The translations under genes were made by a program, and so were the position numbers. A stretch of DNA of 6,062 nucleotides, from positions 1 through 6,062 of the forward strand of contig WQUP01000075.1 of assembly GCA_009782015.1 (NCBI GenBank), given 5' to 3'. Source of the DNA: Endomicrobiia bacterium. GTDB taxonomy: Bacteria; Elusimicrobiota; Endomicrobiia; Endomicrobiales; Endomicrobiaceae. The notes under the pieces were generated by a model. That model did not search any database, was not told where the DNA came from, and saw only the letters and a list, made by a program, of their open reading frames with translations. Shown here piece after piece: positions 1 through 5,180 of the stretch (within the stretch, counting starts at the first letter, position 1; every line of letters starts with the position of its first letter).

Positions 1-1191
1 TTCGCTTCCGAGGCATGCTTCTTCCAAAGAAATTTTATTGTCTCTTGCGTCAAAAGCGGCGGCCTGAACTAAGGCATACGCCGCTTCTCTTGAAAGCCCT
101 TTGTCCACAAGCGAAAGCAGAAGCGTGCCGGAAAAAATCACGTCCTTTGTCTTATCTAGATTTGTCTGCATGTTCTGCGGATAAACGTTTAAACCGGACA
201 TTAGCGTCTGCATCCTGACAAGCATGTAATGCATGACAAGCGAAGCGTCCGGAAGCATAATCCTTTCCGTCGAAGAATGGCTTATGTCTCTTTCATGCCA
301 CAGCGCTATATTTTCCATTGCCGTCGCGGCGTATCCCCTCAAAAGCCTTGCAAGGCCGCAGATGTTTTCCGATATTATCGGATTTCTTTTGTGAGGCATT
401 GCCGAAGAGCCTTTCTGCCCTTTAGTAAACGGCTCTTCCGCTTCCGCAACTTCGGTGCGCTGAAGATGTCTTATTTCAGTCGCAATTCTTTCAAGCGCCG
501 CTCCCAAATGCGCAAGCGCCGACAAATATACGGAATGCCTGTCTCTGGGGACAATCTGGGTTGAGACGGGTTCGGGCTTGAGTCCCATCTTTTTGCAGAC
601 ATACTGTTCGACTTTAGGGCTTATGTGCGCCATTGTGCCGACAGCGCCGGAAATTTTTCCGTAGCTCACGGCTTCTAAGGCTGTTTCCAGCCTTTTTATG
701 TTTCTCTCGATTTCGCAGTACCATGACGCTGCTTTTAAACCGAAAGTCATAGGCTCGGCGTGCACTCCGTGGGTTCTTCCCATGACGGGAGTCATCTTAT
801 ATTTTTTTGCGAGTTTTGCGATGATTGCGGCGAGTTCCTTTGTTTCCGAAATCAAAAGCAGCGTTGACTGGCGCAGCTGCGCGCCGGTGGCGGTATCCAA
901 TACGTCGGACGATGTCATGCCGAGATGCAAAAATCTTCCGTCCGGCCCCGTTGTTTCGACAACGGCGGTCAAAAAAGCTATGACATCATGTTTAACCGTA
1001 AGCTCAATTTCGTTTATTCTTCCGACGTTAATCTTAGCTTTTTTCTTTACGGTTTCAACGGCTTTCCGAGGAACTATTTTAAGCCCAACCATAGCTTCCG
1101 CGGCGTAGATCTCAACATCAAGCATCTGCTTAAATCTGTTTTCATCCGACCATATTGCTGCCATTTCCGGCTTTGTATAACGCGGTATCAT
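1..1191 (-). CDS. purB: Adenylosuccinate lyase PurB, 3' end cut by the window edge
   Basis: This cytoplasmic enzyme of the fumarase/aspartase superfamily cleaves SAICAR to AICAR and adenylosuccinate to AMP, releasing fumarate. It therefore acts twice in purine synthesis. The open frame gives 397 residues and runs off base 1 without a stop. Family members are around 430 residues, so roughly the last 35 are missing. Visible landmarks are His68-Asp69 (KHDV), GMTSSDV at about 91-97, GRTHGVHAEP with His141, and the signature SSAMPHKRNP starting at Ser262-Ser263 on the mobile catalytic loop. His68, His141 and these serines fall at the positions I recall for the Bacillus subtilis enzyme. The start is the ATG at 1191, preceded by a strong Shine-Dalgarno (1197-1205). 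The gene is last in the visible cluster, separated from purN by repeat element A. All recognisable catalytic residues are intact. Confidence 0.97.
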   Translation of the reverse strand, partial: MIPRYTKPEMAAIWSDENRFKQMLDVEIYAAEAMVGLKIVPRKAVETVKKKAKINVGRINEIELTVKHDVIAFLTAVVETTGPDGRFLHLGMTSSDVLDTATGAQLRQSTLLLISETKELAAIIAKLAKKYKMTPVMGRTHGVHAEPMTFGLKAASWYCEIERNIKRLETALEAVSYGKISGAVGTMAHISPKVEQYVCKKMGLKPEPVSTQIVPRDRHSVYLSALAHLGAALERIATEIRHLQRTEVAEAEEPFTKGQKGSSAMPHKRNPIISENICGLARLLRGYAATAMENIALWHERDISHSSTERIMLPDASLVMHYMLVRMQTLMSGLNVYPQNMQTNLDKTKDVIFSGTLLLSLVDKGLSREAAYALVQAAAFDARDNKISLEEACLGSE

Positions 1192-1196
1192 TTTAA

Positions 1197-1205
1197 CTCC
1201 CCTTT
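1197..1205 (-). promoter_or_regulatory. Ribosome-binding site of purB
   Basis: On the minus strand AAAGGGGAG lies 5 nt before the purB ATG. It is the clearest Shine-Dalgarno in the window and fixes the purB start. It lies only 6 nt beyond the end of the element A inverted repeat, so folding of that repeat could affect access to it. Confidence 0.75.
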
Positions 1206-1211
1206 AACAGC

Positions 1212-1332
1212 AGAGTGAAGAGTGAGGAGTGAAGAGTTGAGATACGACCTCTGCTCCGGATTGCTTCGGAGATTTTGTCTTACAAAAAAGTCTCTGCTGT
1301 ATCTCCACTCTCCACTCTTCACTCTTCACTCT
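1212..1332. repeat. Repeat element A: 34-bp inverted repeat made of AGAGTGA heptamers
   Basis: The arms at 1212-1245 and 1299-1332 are reverse complements at 31 of 34 positions. Each is built of roughly four degenerate AGAGTGA units ending in GATAC. The 53-nt loop contains TCCGGATTGCTTCGG (1255-1269). Its complement differs at one base from part of the ends of the GIY-YIG element, so it looks like a decayed half-copy. The element fills the purN-purB junction. Its outer arm encodes the last residues and the TGA stop of purN. It could form a long hairpin in RNA from either strand, but no T-run follows, so it is not a classical terminator. The same arm type with a related loop recurs as element B. 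Confidence 0.85.
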
Positions 1333-1918
1333 TTTTTGTTATTATTTTCAAAATCGCTTCCGGATATATTTTGTGTTCGGCTTCCAAAACTCTTTTCGCA
1401 AGCGTCTGCGGAGTATCGTCTTTCAAAACATCGACTTCCTGCTGCGCTATTATGCTTCCGGTATCGTAGTTTTCGTCGGCAAAATGCACGGTAGCGCCTG
1501 ATTTGCACTCTCCGGCTTTTACGACGGCTTCATGCACGTGATGCCCGTACATTCCCTTTCCGCCGTACTTGGGAAGCAGCGCGGGATGTATGTTTAAAAT
1601 TCTTCCGGGGTATGCGTCAATGATATTTTTTCCTACGATTCTCATATATCCCGCAAGGCACACTATGTCGGCTTCGCACGATTTAAGAGCTCTGAGAATA
1701 TCGTTGTCATACGACCGGTCGTCGCTGTAGTACTTCCTTTCAAAACAGGCGGTTTTAATCTTCTCTTTTTCGGCTCTTTCCAAAGCATAGGCGCAGACGT
1801 TGTTTGAAATCACAAGCACGACTTTGGCAATGCCCTTTAGAACGCCTTTTTTTGTTGAATCGACGATCGACTGCATATTTGAGCCGCCGCCGGAAACCAA
1901 AACAGCTATTTTTTTCAT
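1319..1918 (-). CDS. purN: Phosphoribosylglycinamide formyltransferase PurN (GART)
   Basis: PurN transfers a formyl group from 10-formyltetrahydrofolate to GAR, giving FGAR, the third step of purine synthesis. The 199-residue length is normal for the family. It begins with the formyltransferase Rossmann strand and phosphate-binding loop VSGGGSN (8-14). The catalytic triad is visible: Asn109 and His111 in LNIHPALLP, and Asp152 in ENYDTGSI. The start at 1918 is the natural family start (MKKIAVLVSGG). Its Shine-Dalgarno is weak, with at most a GGG about 8 nt upstream. It lies 45 nt after the TIR-like gene and two genes after purM, which acts two steps later in the pathway, so co-transcription is likely. 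The C-terminal SEE and the TGA stop are read from the heptamer arm of element A, so the original 3' end may have been replaced when the repeat arrived. Confidence 0.97.
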   Translation of the reverse strand: MKKIAVLVSGGGSNMQSIVDSTKKGVLKGIAKVVLVISNNVCAYALERAEKEKIKTACFERKYYSDDRSYDNDILRALKSCEADIVCLAGYMRIVGKNIIDAYPGRILNIHPALLPKYGGKGMYGHHVHEAVVKAGECKSGATVHFADENYDTGSIIAQQEVDVLKDDTPQTLAKRVLEAEHKIYPEAILKIITKKSEE

Positions 1919-1963
1919 TTTGATGACCCGACTGTCTTTAGGAAGTTTGAGTTGGCAGATATG

Positions 1964-2998
1964 TTATTTCTTTTTAAAGAAATTGAAATCTATGTTCATG
2001 CCCGCATCGTCCATCTTTTGGGCAATTTTAAGCTCCATAAGCTCCCAAACATTGTCCGTCTCAAGAAAATTAAGCCCCGTAAAACTTTCATACAAAGGAT
2101 CGATGTCTTTCGAATGCAGTATAAGCACATTTTTGCAGGAATATTTCGCCGACACAAATCCTGCCGCAATAAATGACTCGGGGTTCGGAAATTTTTTCCC
2201 GAGATATTCGTTTAAACCTTTCCACATGGTAATTACGTACGCGACTTTTCCGGATAAAAAGTCCGTATCGGCATCCATGTAATATATATTTCCGTTTATG
2301 TTCTGGTCGATAAGCACGGGCTCGTATCCCATCTTATTCAAAAATTTGTATATATTCTCGCTCAAAGCTCTGTCGTCAATATCTAACAGCAAAACCTTTT
2401 CTTTTTCTTTAACGGGGCTTGCTTTTGCGGGTTTTACGGGTTTGACCGGCTCCGCCGCCTTGACGGGCTGCGGAGGAACGGGCTGCTGGGGAACGGGCTG
2501 CGTGTCTTCCGTTTTGATTTCTATAATATTCGGGTCGTCGTCATCATCATCGTTATTTTCTTTGTTTTCCTCTTTTTCTTTTTTACTCTCTTCCTTAAGT
2601 TCTGCCTTAACGCCGCTATGCGCAGGCGCGGCTGCCTCAACTTTTATATCGGCTTTGTTTTCTTGAATCTCTTCTTTCGGCTCTTCTTCATCTTCCACTC
2701 CGAGCTCTTTCAGAATAGATTTAAGAATAAGCCCAGCCTGGTCAAGTCCTTCTATCCAGGCTTTTCTAAAAGCAGATTCGGTAGCAAAAATATCGAGTTT
2801 TTTTGGATAGTAATCGACTTTTTTAAACTCTCTCAGCTTAGGATACGACGATCCGAAAGTTTTCTCTATGAACGATTTAACTTCCTTCACCCATTTGATA
2901 AATTCCGAATCCTTGGGACCGCCCTTGTCTTTGAGAGCATCTGACTGACGGATGTAACTTTGCAGGGAATCAATGATTTCTTTTGTTTCCATTTCCAT
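1964..2998 (-). CDS. Unnamed two-domain protein with helical N-terminus, charged linker and degenerate TIR-like C-terminal domain
   Basis: I do not recognise a named gene; 344 residues are predicted. Residues 1-100 are helical and contain EFIKWVKEVKSFIEKTFG and later LDQAGLILKSILKELG, a pattern I associate with the N-terminal module of bacterial TIR-like predicted nucleotide-binding proteins. Residues 101-200 form a low-complexity linker: Glu/Lys-rich, then six consecutive Asp (150-155), then a Pro/Val/Gln/Lys stretch with PVKPVKP. Residues 201-344 look like an alpha/beta fold: strand KVLLLDIDD, helix, GYEPVLI, strand VAYVITMW, then ELKIAQKMDDAGMNIDFN at the end. That ending matches the tail typical of TIR-like domains. 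The usual HG.D opening reads DIDD here, and the expected acidic residue before AGF is Ala278, so NADase-type catalysis is doubtful. A receiver-like fold is an alternative. There is no signal peptide or membrane segment. The start is ATG 2998 or ATG 2992, with AAGG just upstream. The gene lies 19 nt after purM and 45 nt before purN, implying co-expression and perhaps a nucleotide-sensing role (inference). Confidence 0.85.
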   Translation of the reverse strand: MEMETKEIIDSLQSYIRQSDALKDKGGPKDSEFIKWVKEVKSFIEKTFGSSYPKLREFKKVDYYPKKLDIFATESAFRKAWIEGLDQAGLILKSILKELGVEDEEEPKEEIQENKADIKVEAAAPAHSGVKAELKEESKKEKEENKENNDDDDDDPNIIEIKTEDTQPVPQQPVPPQPVKAAEPVKPVKPAKASPVKEKEKVLLLDIDDRALSENIYKFLNKMGYEPVLIDQNINGNIYYMDADTDFLSGKVAYVITMWKGLNEYLGKKFPNPESFIAAGFVSAKYSCKNVLILHSKDIDPLYESFTGLNFLETDNVWELMELKIAQKMDDAGMNIDFNFFKKK

Positions 2999-3017
2999 AC
3001 CGCCTTATTTTTAATTT

Positions 3018-3977
3018 TTAAATTATTTCCACGCCTCTTTCGCCTTTTGCCACATATCCTATGGCTTTAGCGCCTTTAAAAAACTTTTTTACGGCGAGGG
3101 CTGCTTCCGGTCTCACTATAAGAACCATGCCTATGCCCATATTCAAAGTTCTGTAAATATCTTTTTCAGGCACTCTGCCTTTTTCTTTTATGATATTGAA
3201 TATTTCGGGAACTTTCCAGGATTTTTTTTCGATTATAACCCTGCAATTAGACGGCAGGATGCGCCCTATTTTGTCATAAAAACTTCCGCCGGTTATATGC
3301 GCTATGCCGGAAATATTCTGTTTATTCGAATTGAATTTGCTTATTGCGGCTAAAATTTCTTTGACATAAATCTTCGTAGGCGCAAGAAGCTGTTTGGAAT
3401 ATTTCTTTAACTCCGCTGCGGAAAAAACTTTCCTTATCAGAGAATAGCCGTTTGAGTGCGGGCCGCTTGATGGAAGCCCTATCAGCACGTCGCCGGCTTT
3501 TATTTTATTTCCGGTTATCTCTTTACCTTTCTCCACTACACCTACCGAAAAACCCGCTAAATCGTATTCGCCGTCTTTATAAAATCCCGGCATTTCAGCA
3601 GTTTCGCCGCCGATAAGCTGTGAGCCTGAAACATCGCAGCCTTTTGATATGCCCTTTATGACTTCTTCGGCGCGCTTTACGTCCAGCTTTCCGCAGGCGA
3701 AGTAGTCAAGAAAGAAAAGAGGCTTTGCGCCGCAGCAGATCAAATCGTTGACGTTCATCGCCACCAAATCTATGCCAACGGTATCGTGCTTATTCAGCAA
3801 AAACGCAAGCTTAAGCTTTGTGCCAACGCCGTCTGTGGAACTGACCAGATTATATTTTGTGCCGGCAAGCGGGAACAACCCGCCGAAGCCGCCTATTTTA
3901 GGAAGTTTTTTCCTTATTCTTTTGACAAGCTCGTTGCCGGCCTCTATGTTTACTCCGGCTTTTTTGTAGGTAACCAT
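3018..3977 (-). CDS. purM: Phosphoribosylformylglycinamidine cyclo-ligase PurM (AIR synthetase)
   Basis: PurM uses ATP to close the imidazole ring of FGAM, yielding AIR, the fifth step of purine synthesis. It is cytosolic and normally a homodimer. The 319 residues span the whole fold but are somewhat shorter than the usual 340-350, with a compressed segment around 185-200. Motifs include YKKAGVNIEAGNELV at the N-terminus, SSTDGVGTK (46-54), GIDLVAMNVNDL (68-79), GGETAEMPG (123-131), SGPHSNGYSLIRKV (171-184), HITGG (227-231) and YRTLNMGIGMVL (275-286). The segment after HITGG reads SFYDKIGRI, where glycine and Asn-Pro-Arg are commoner. This is a mild deviation outside the nucleotide-binding core. 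The start at 3977 follows GGCGG at 7 nt. Element B and a possible promoter lie upstream. The next gene starts only 19 nt after the TAA stop. Confidence 0.97.
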   Translation of the reverse strand: MVTYKKAGVNIEAGNELVKRIRKKLPKIGGFGGLFPLAGTKYNLVSSTDGVGTKLKLAFLLNKHDTVGIDLVAMNVNDLICCGAKPLFFLDYFACGKLDVKRAEEVIKGISKGCDVSGSQLIGGETAEMPGFYKDGEYDLAGFSVGVVEKGKEITGNKIKAGDVLIGLPSSGPHSNGYSLIRKVFSAAELKKYSKQLLAPTKIYVKEILAAISKFNSNKQNISGIAHITGGSFYDKIGRILPSNCRVIIEKKSWKVPEIFNIIKEKGRVPEKDIYRTLNMGIGMVLIVRPEAALAVKKFFKGAKAIGYVAKGERGVEII

Positions 3978-4009
3978 TTCATTTCCGCCTATTTAATATG
4001 TGTTTAAAT

Positions 4010-4038
4010 ATTCAATTTTAGCGTCCGCACTCTATCAA
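4010..4038 (-). promoter_or_regulatory. Possible sigma-70-type promoter for the purM group
   Basis: On the minus strand TTGATA (4033-4038) and TTGAAT (4010-4015) are separated by 17 nt. They match the -35 consensus at 5 of 6 positions and the -10 consensus at 4 of 6. The region is AT-rich and would give a leader of about 25 nt before purM. It begins just where element B ends, so it could re-start transcription if B or the GIY-YIG element reduces read-through. The match is modest and could be chance. Confidence 0.3.
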
Positions 4039-4039
4039 T

Positions 4040-4200
4040 AGATTGGAGAGTGAGGAGTGGGGAGTGAAGATACGGCAACTACTCTGGATTGCTTCGGCAA
4101 CGGAGTTTACACTCAAGTGTCTTAATTGGGTGCCGCCCTCGCAATAACGGCTAGAAAGTCTTTGCCGTATCTTCACTCTTCACTCTTAACTCTTCACTCT
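4040..4200. repeat. Repeat element B: 39-bp heptamer inverted repeat around a decayed palindromic core
   Basis: The arms at 4040-4078 and 4162-4200 are reverse complements at 33 of 39 positions. They are made of AGAGTGA-type heptamers and end inward in a perfect GAGTGAAGATACGGCAA. Inside lies a second inverted structure at 4083-4148. Read on the minus strand it begins GTTATTGCGAGG and ends CCGAAGCAATCCAGA. These match the ends of the GIY-YIG element at 11 of 12 and 14 of 15 positions, with a longer middle containing ACACTTGAGTGT. The element starts 3 nt after the pyrE stop and fills most of the pyrE-purM gap. Element A has the same arms and a shortened related loop, so the two are one family. 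No ORF and no terminator T-run are present. Confidence 0.85.
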
Positions 4201-4203
4201 GCC

Positions 4204-4779
4204 TTACTTGCGACTTCCCGGTTTTACCGGTTTTTCGCCGCTTTTGCACATCGGGCAGTCTTCGGCTTTATAACTTTTAACGTCAAGGCTCAAAAGAGAA
4301 AATCTCGGTACGCCGAAATTAACCTTTCCTGCACTTCTGTCAACAAGAGAAACCACGGCAACGACTTCCGCATCAAACTGCTTAAGCGCGTCTATAACTT
4401 CCTGCGTCGAAAGTCCCGTGGTAATAACATCTTCGGCCACAATCACTTTTTCCCCTTTTTCGACAGCAAAACCTCTTCTGAGGCTGACTTTGCCGTCAAC
4501 TCTCTCGGTAAATACGGCTCTTACGCCCAATGCCCTGCCCGTCTCATGGCCTATGATTATTCCGCCCATAGCCGGAGAAACCACGGCATCTATTTTTATG
4601 CCTTTATCTTTTATCTGTTTTGCAAGAGCCTGCGCAAGCTTTTCGGCTTCTTTCGGATGCTGCAAAATCAGCGCAGACTGGAAATAAGTGTCTGAATGCA
4701 GCCCGCTTGAAAGCAAAAAATGCCCGTTTAAAAGCGCTTTATTTTTTTTAAACAAATCTGCAACTTCGCTTTGCTCCAT
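4204..4779 (-). CDS. pyrE: Orotate phosphoribosyltransferase PyrE
   Basis: PyrE joins orotate and PRPP to form OMP, the fifth step of UMP synthesis. The 191 residues include the N-terminal GHFLLSSGLHSDTYFQ (19-34) typical of one PyrE subgroup, AVVSPAMGGIIIGHE (65-79), FTERVDGKVSLRRGF (90-104) and the PRPP-binding loop VIVAEDVITTGLST (112-125) with its acidic pair Glu116-Asp117. The C-terminus carries a CPMC pair (175-178) and VKPGSR, common in this subgroup. ATG 4779 is preferred because AAAGGA lies 7 nt upstream. An in-frame ATG at 4809 would add 10 residues, but it is formed by the end of the GIY-YIG element and has no family support. PyrF, the next enzyme in the pathway, is encoded upstream beyond that element. 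Element B follows 3 nt after the stop. Confidence 0.97.
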   Translation of the reverse strand: MEQSEVADLFKKNKALLNGHFLLSSGLHSDTYFQSALILQHPKEAEKLAQALAKQIKDKGIKIDAVVSPAMGGIIIGHETGRALGVRAVFTERVDGKVSLRRGFAVEKGEKVIVAEDVITTGLSTQEVIDALKQFDAEVVAVVSLVDRSAGKVNFGVPRFSLLSLDVKSYKAEDCPMCKSGEKPVKPGSRK

Positions 4780-4786
4780 TTCATTT

Positions 4787-4792
4787 TCCTTT
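4787..4792 (-). promoter_or_regulatory. Ribosome-binding site of pyrE
   Basis: AAAGGA on the minus strand lies 7 nt before ATG 4779. It decides between this start and the longer frame beginning inside the repeat at 4809. It sits just outside the GIY-YIG element boundary, so the insertion spared it. Confidence 0.65.
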
Positions 4793-4794
4793 TT

Positions 4795-4850
4795 AAAAAA
4801 AGACGTCATTGCGAGGAAGAAAACAAAGTTTTCTGACGAAGCAATCCAGA
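4795..4850 (-). terminator. Possible hairpin terminator after the GIY-YIG gene
   Basis: Read on the minus strand, the downstream end of the element folds as AGAAAAC-TTT-GTTTTCT, enclosed by ATTGC/GCAAT, and is followed after 6 nt by seven T residues (4801 to 4795). This resembles a weak intrinsic terminator. The AT-rich stem and the gap before the T-run argue against high efficiency. If active, it would be polar on pyrE. Confidence 0.25.
4805..4850. repeat. Inverted end (pyrE side) of the GIY-YIG element
   Basis: This 46-nt copy has outer ATTGC/GCAAT pairing and an inner AGAAAAC/GTTTTCT stem with an AAA loop. The outer and inner blocks are identical to the opposite end. The middle stem differs in sequence but keeps its pairing. 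It also creates the out-of-context ATG at 4809 in the pyrE frame. Confidence 0.85.
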
Positions 4851-4851
4851 A

Positions 4852-5157
4852 TTACAAGATATCGTCACACAAATCCTTCCAATCCGGATTAACACTTTCA
4901 ATCAATTTCAATTTATCCTTTCTTGAGCCGCCTTTTATTTGTTTTTCCCTTTCGATAGCTTTTATTATACCGTCAAATATTTCGTAATATCCTAATTTGT
5001 CAGTTCCGTATTTCTTTGTAAAACCGTCAACTAATTTATTTTTATGCTCATATATTCTTTTAACAAGATTCGCTGTTACGCCCGTATATAAAGTTCCGTT
5101 TCTTTTATTAAACAAAATATAAACATAACCGGCTCTGGATTGCTTCGTCGGAAACAA
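4852..5157 (-). CDS. Small GIY-YIG (URI-type) endonuclease-like protein of an inverted-repeat element
   Basis: From the proposed TTG start the protein has 101 residues, the usual size of stand-alone GIY-YIG domain proteins. Conserved features are YVY (11-13) and YTG (24-26) in place of GIY and YIG, Arg34 in KRIYEHK, Glu71 in REKQIKGGSRKDK and the final NPDWKDL (90-96). All active-site positions therefore look intact and nuclease activity is plausible, though some relatives have no known function. There is no ATG in the frame. TTG at 5157 is preferred because AGGAGG (5162-5167) lies 4 nt upstream, and both signals sit in the element's own end. TTG at 5172 in the same frame is a less likely alternative. 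Codon use is more AT-rich than the neighbouring pyr genes, consistent with transfer. It sits between pyrF and pyrE, with which it shares no obvious pathway. Confidence 0.85.
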   Translation of the reverse strand: MFPTKQSRAGYVYILFNKRNGTLYTGVTANLVKRIYEHKNKLVDGFTKKYGTDKLGYYEIFDGIIKAIEREKQIKGGSRKDKLKLIESVNPDWKDLCDDIL

Positions 5158-5176
5158 GTTTCCTCCTCGCAATGAC
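5134..5176. repeat. Inverted end (pyrF side) of the GIY-YIG element
   Basis: This 43-nt copy has outer ATTGC/GCAAT pairing and a GGAAAC/GTTTCC inner stem with a TT loop. On the minus strand it includes AGGAGG and the TTG used as the proposed start of the nuclease, so repeat and translation signals overlap. The first seven or so residues of the protein are encoded by repeat sequence. Confidence 0.85.
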
Positions 5177-5180
5177 GACG

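Larger units (their letters stand above)
4805..5176. mobile_element. GIY-YIG-carrying inverted-repeat element between pyrF and pyrE
   Basis: A 372-bp segment is bounded by inverted ends at 4805-4850 and 5134-5176. The ends share a perfect 13-bp outer block, GTCATTGCGAGGA, and a perfect 16-bp inner block, GACGAAGCAATCCAGA. The only gene inside is a GIY-YIG nuclease ORF whose stop lies 1 nt from one inner end. The triplet GAC occurs just outside each end (4802-4804 and 5177-5179), a possible but very short target duplication. The interior is visibly more AT-rich than the flanking pyr genes. The ends start 4 nt after the pyrF stop and about 25 nt before the pyrE start, so neither gene is broken. 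I infer mobility from the structure; no transposase is present. Confidence 0.65.

Noticed and set aside
698..1108. Plus-strand ORFs, including those across purB and across the TIR-like gene
   Set aside because: They lie antisense to strongly conserved genes, show hydrophobic or Arg/Ser/Phe-rich translations typical of reverse frames and lack family motifs or ribosome-binding sites.
1212..1332. Heptamer repeats as a CRISPR array
   Set aside because: The units are 7 bp, contiguous and arranged as inverted arms, with no regular unique spacers.
1964..2998. C-terminal domain as an active response-regulator receiver
   Set aside because: VLLLDIDD looks receiver-like, but the strand that should hold the phosphorylated Asp reads VAYVITMW and the C-terminal ending fits TIR-like domains better.
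4040..4200. Elements A and B as ordinary intrinsic terminators
   Set aside because: Both have long loops (53 and 83 nt) and no T-run follows the stem on the minus strand.
3978..4203. Purine riboswitch or similar leader before purM
   Set aside because: The gap is filled by element B and an AT-rich stretch; no purine aptamer three-way junction or conserved core could be recognised.
4780..4809. Longer PyrE start at ATG 4809
   Set aside because: That ATG is produced by the element end (CGCAATGAC); the extra ten residues are unlike the family, and AAAGGA lies at proper distance from ATG 4779.
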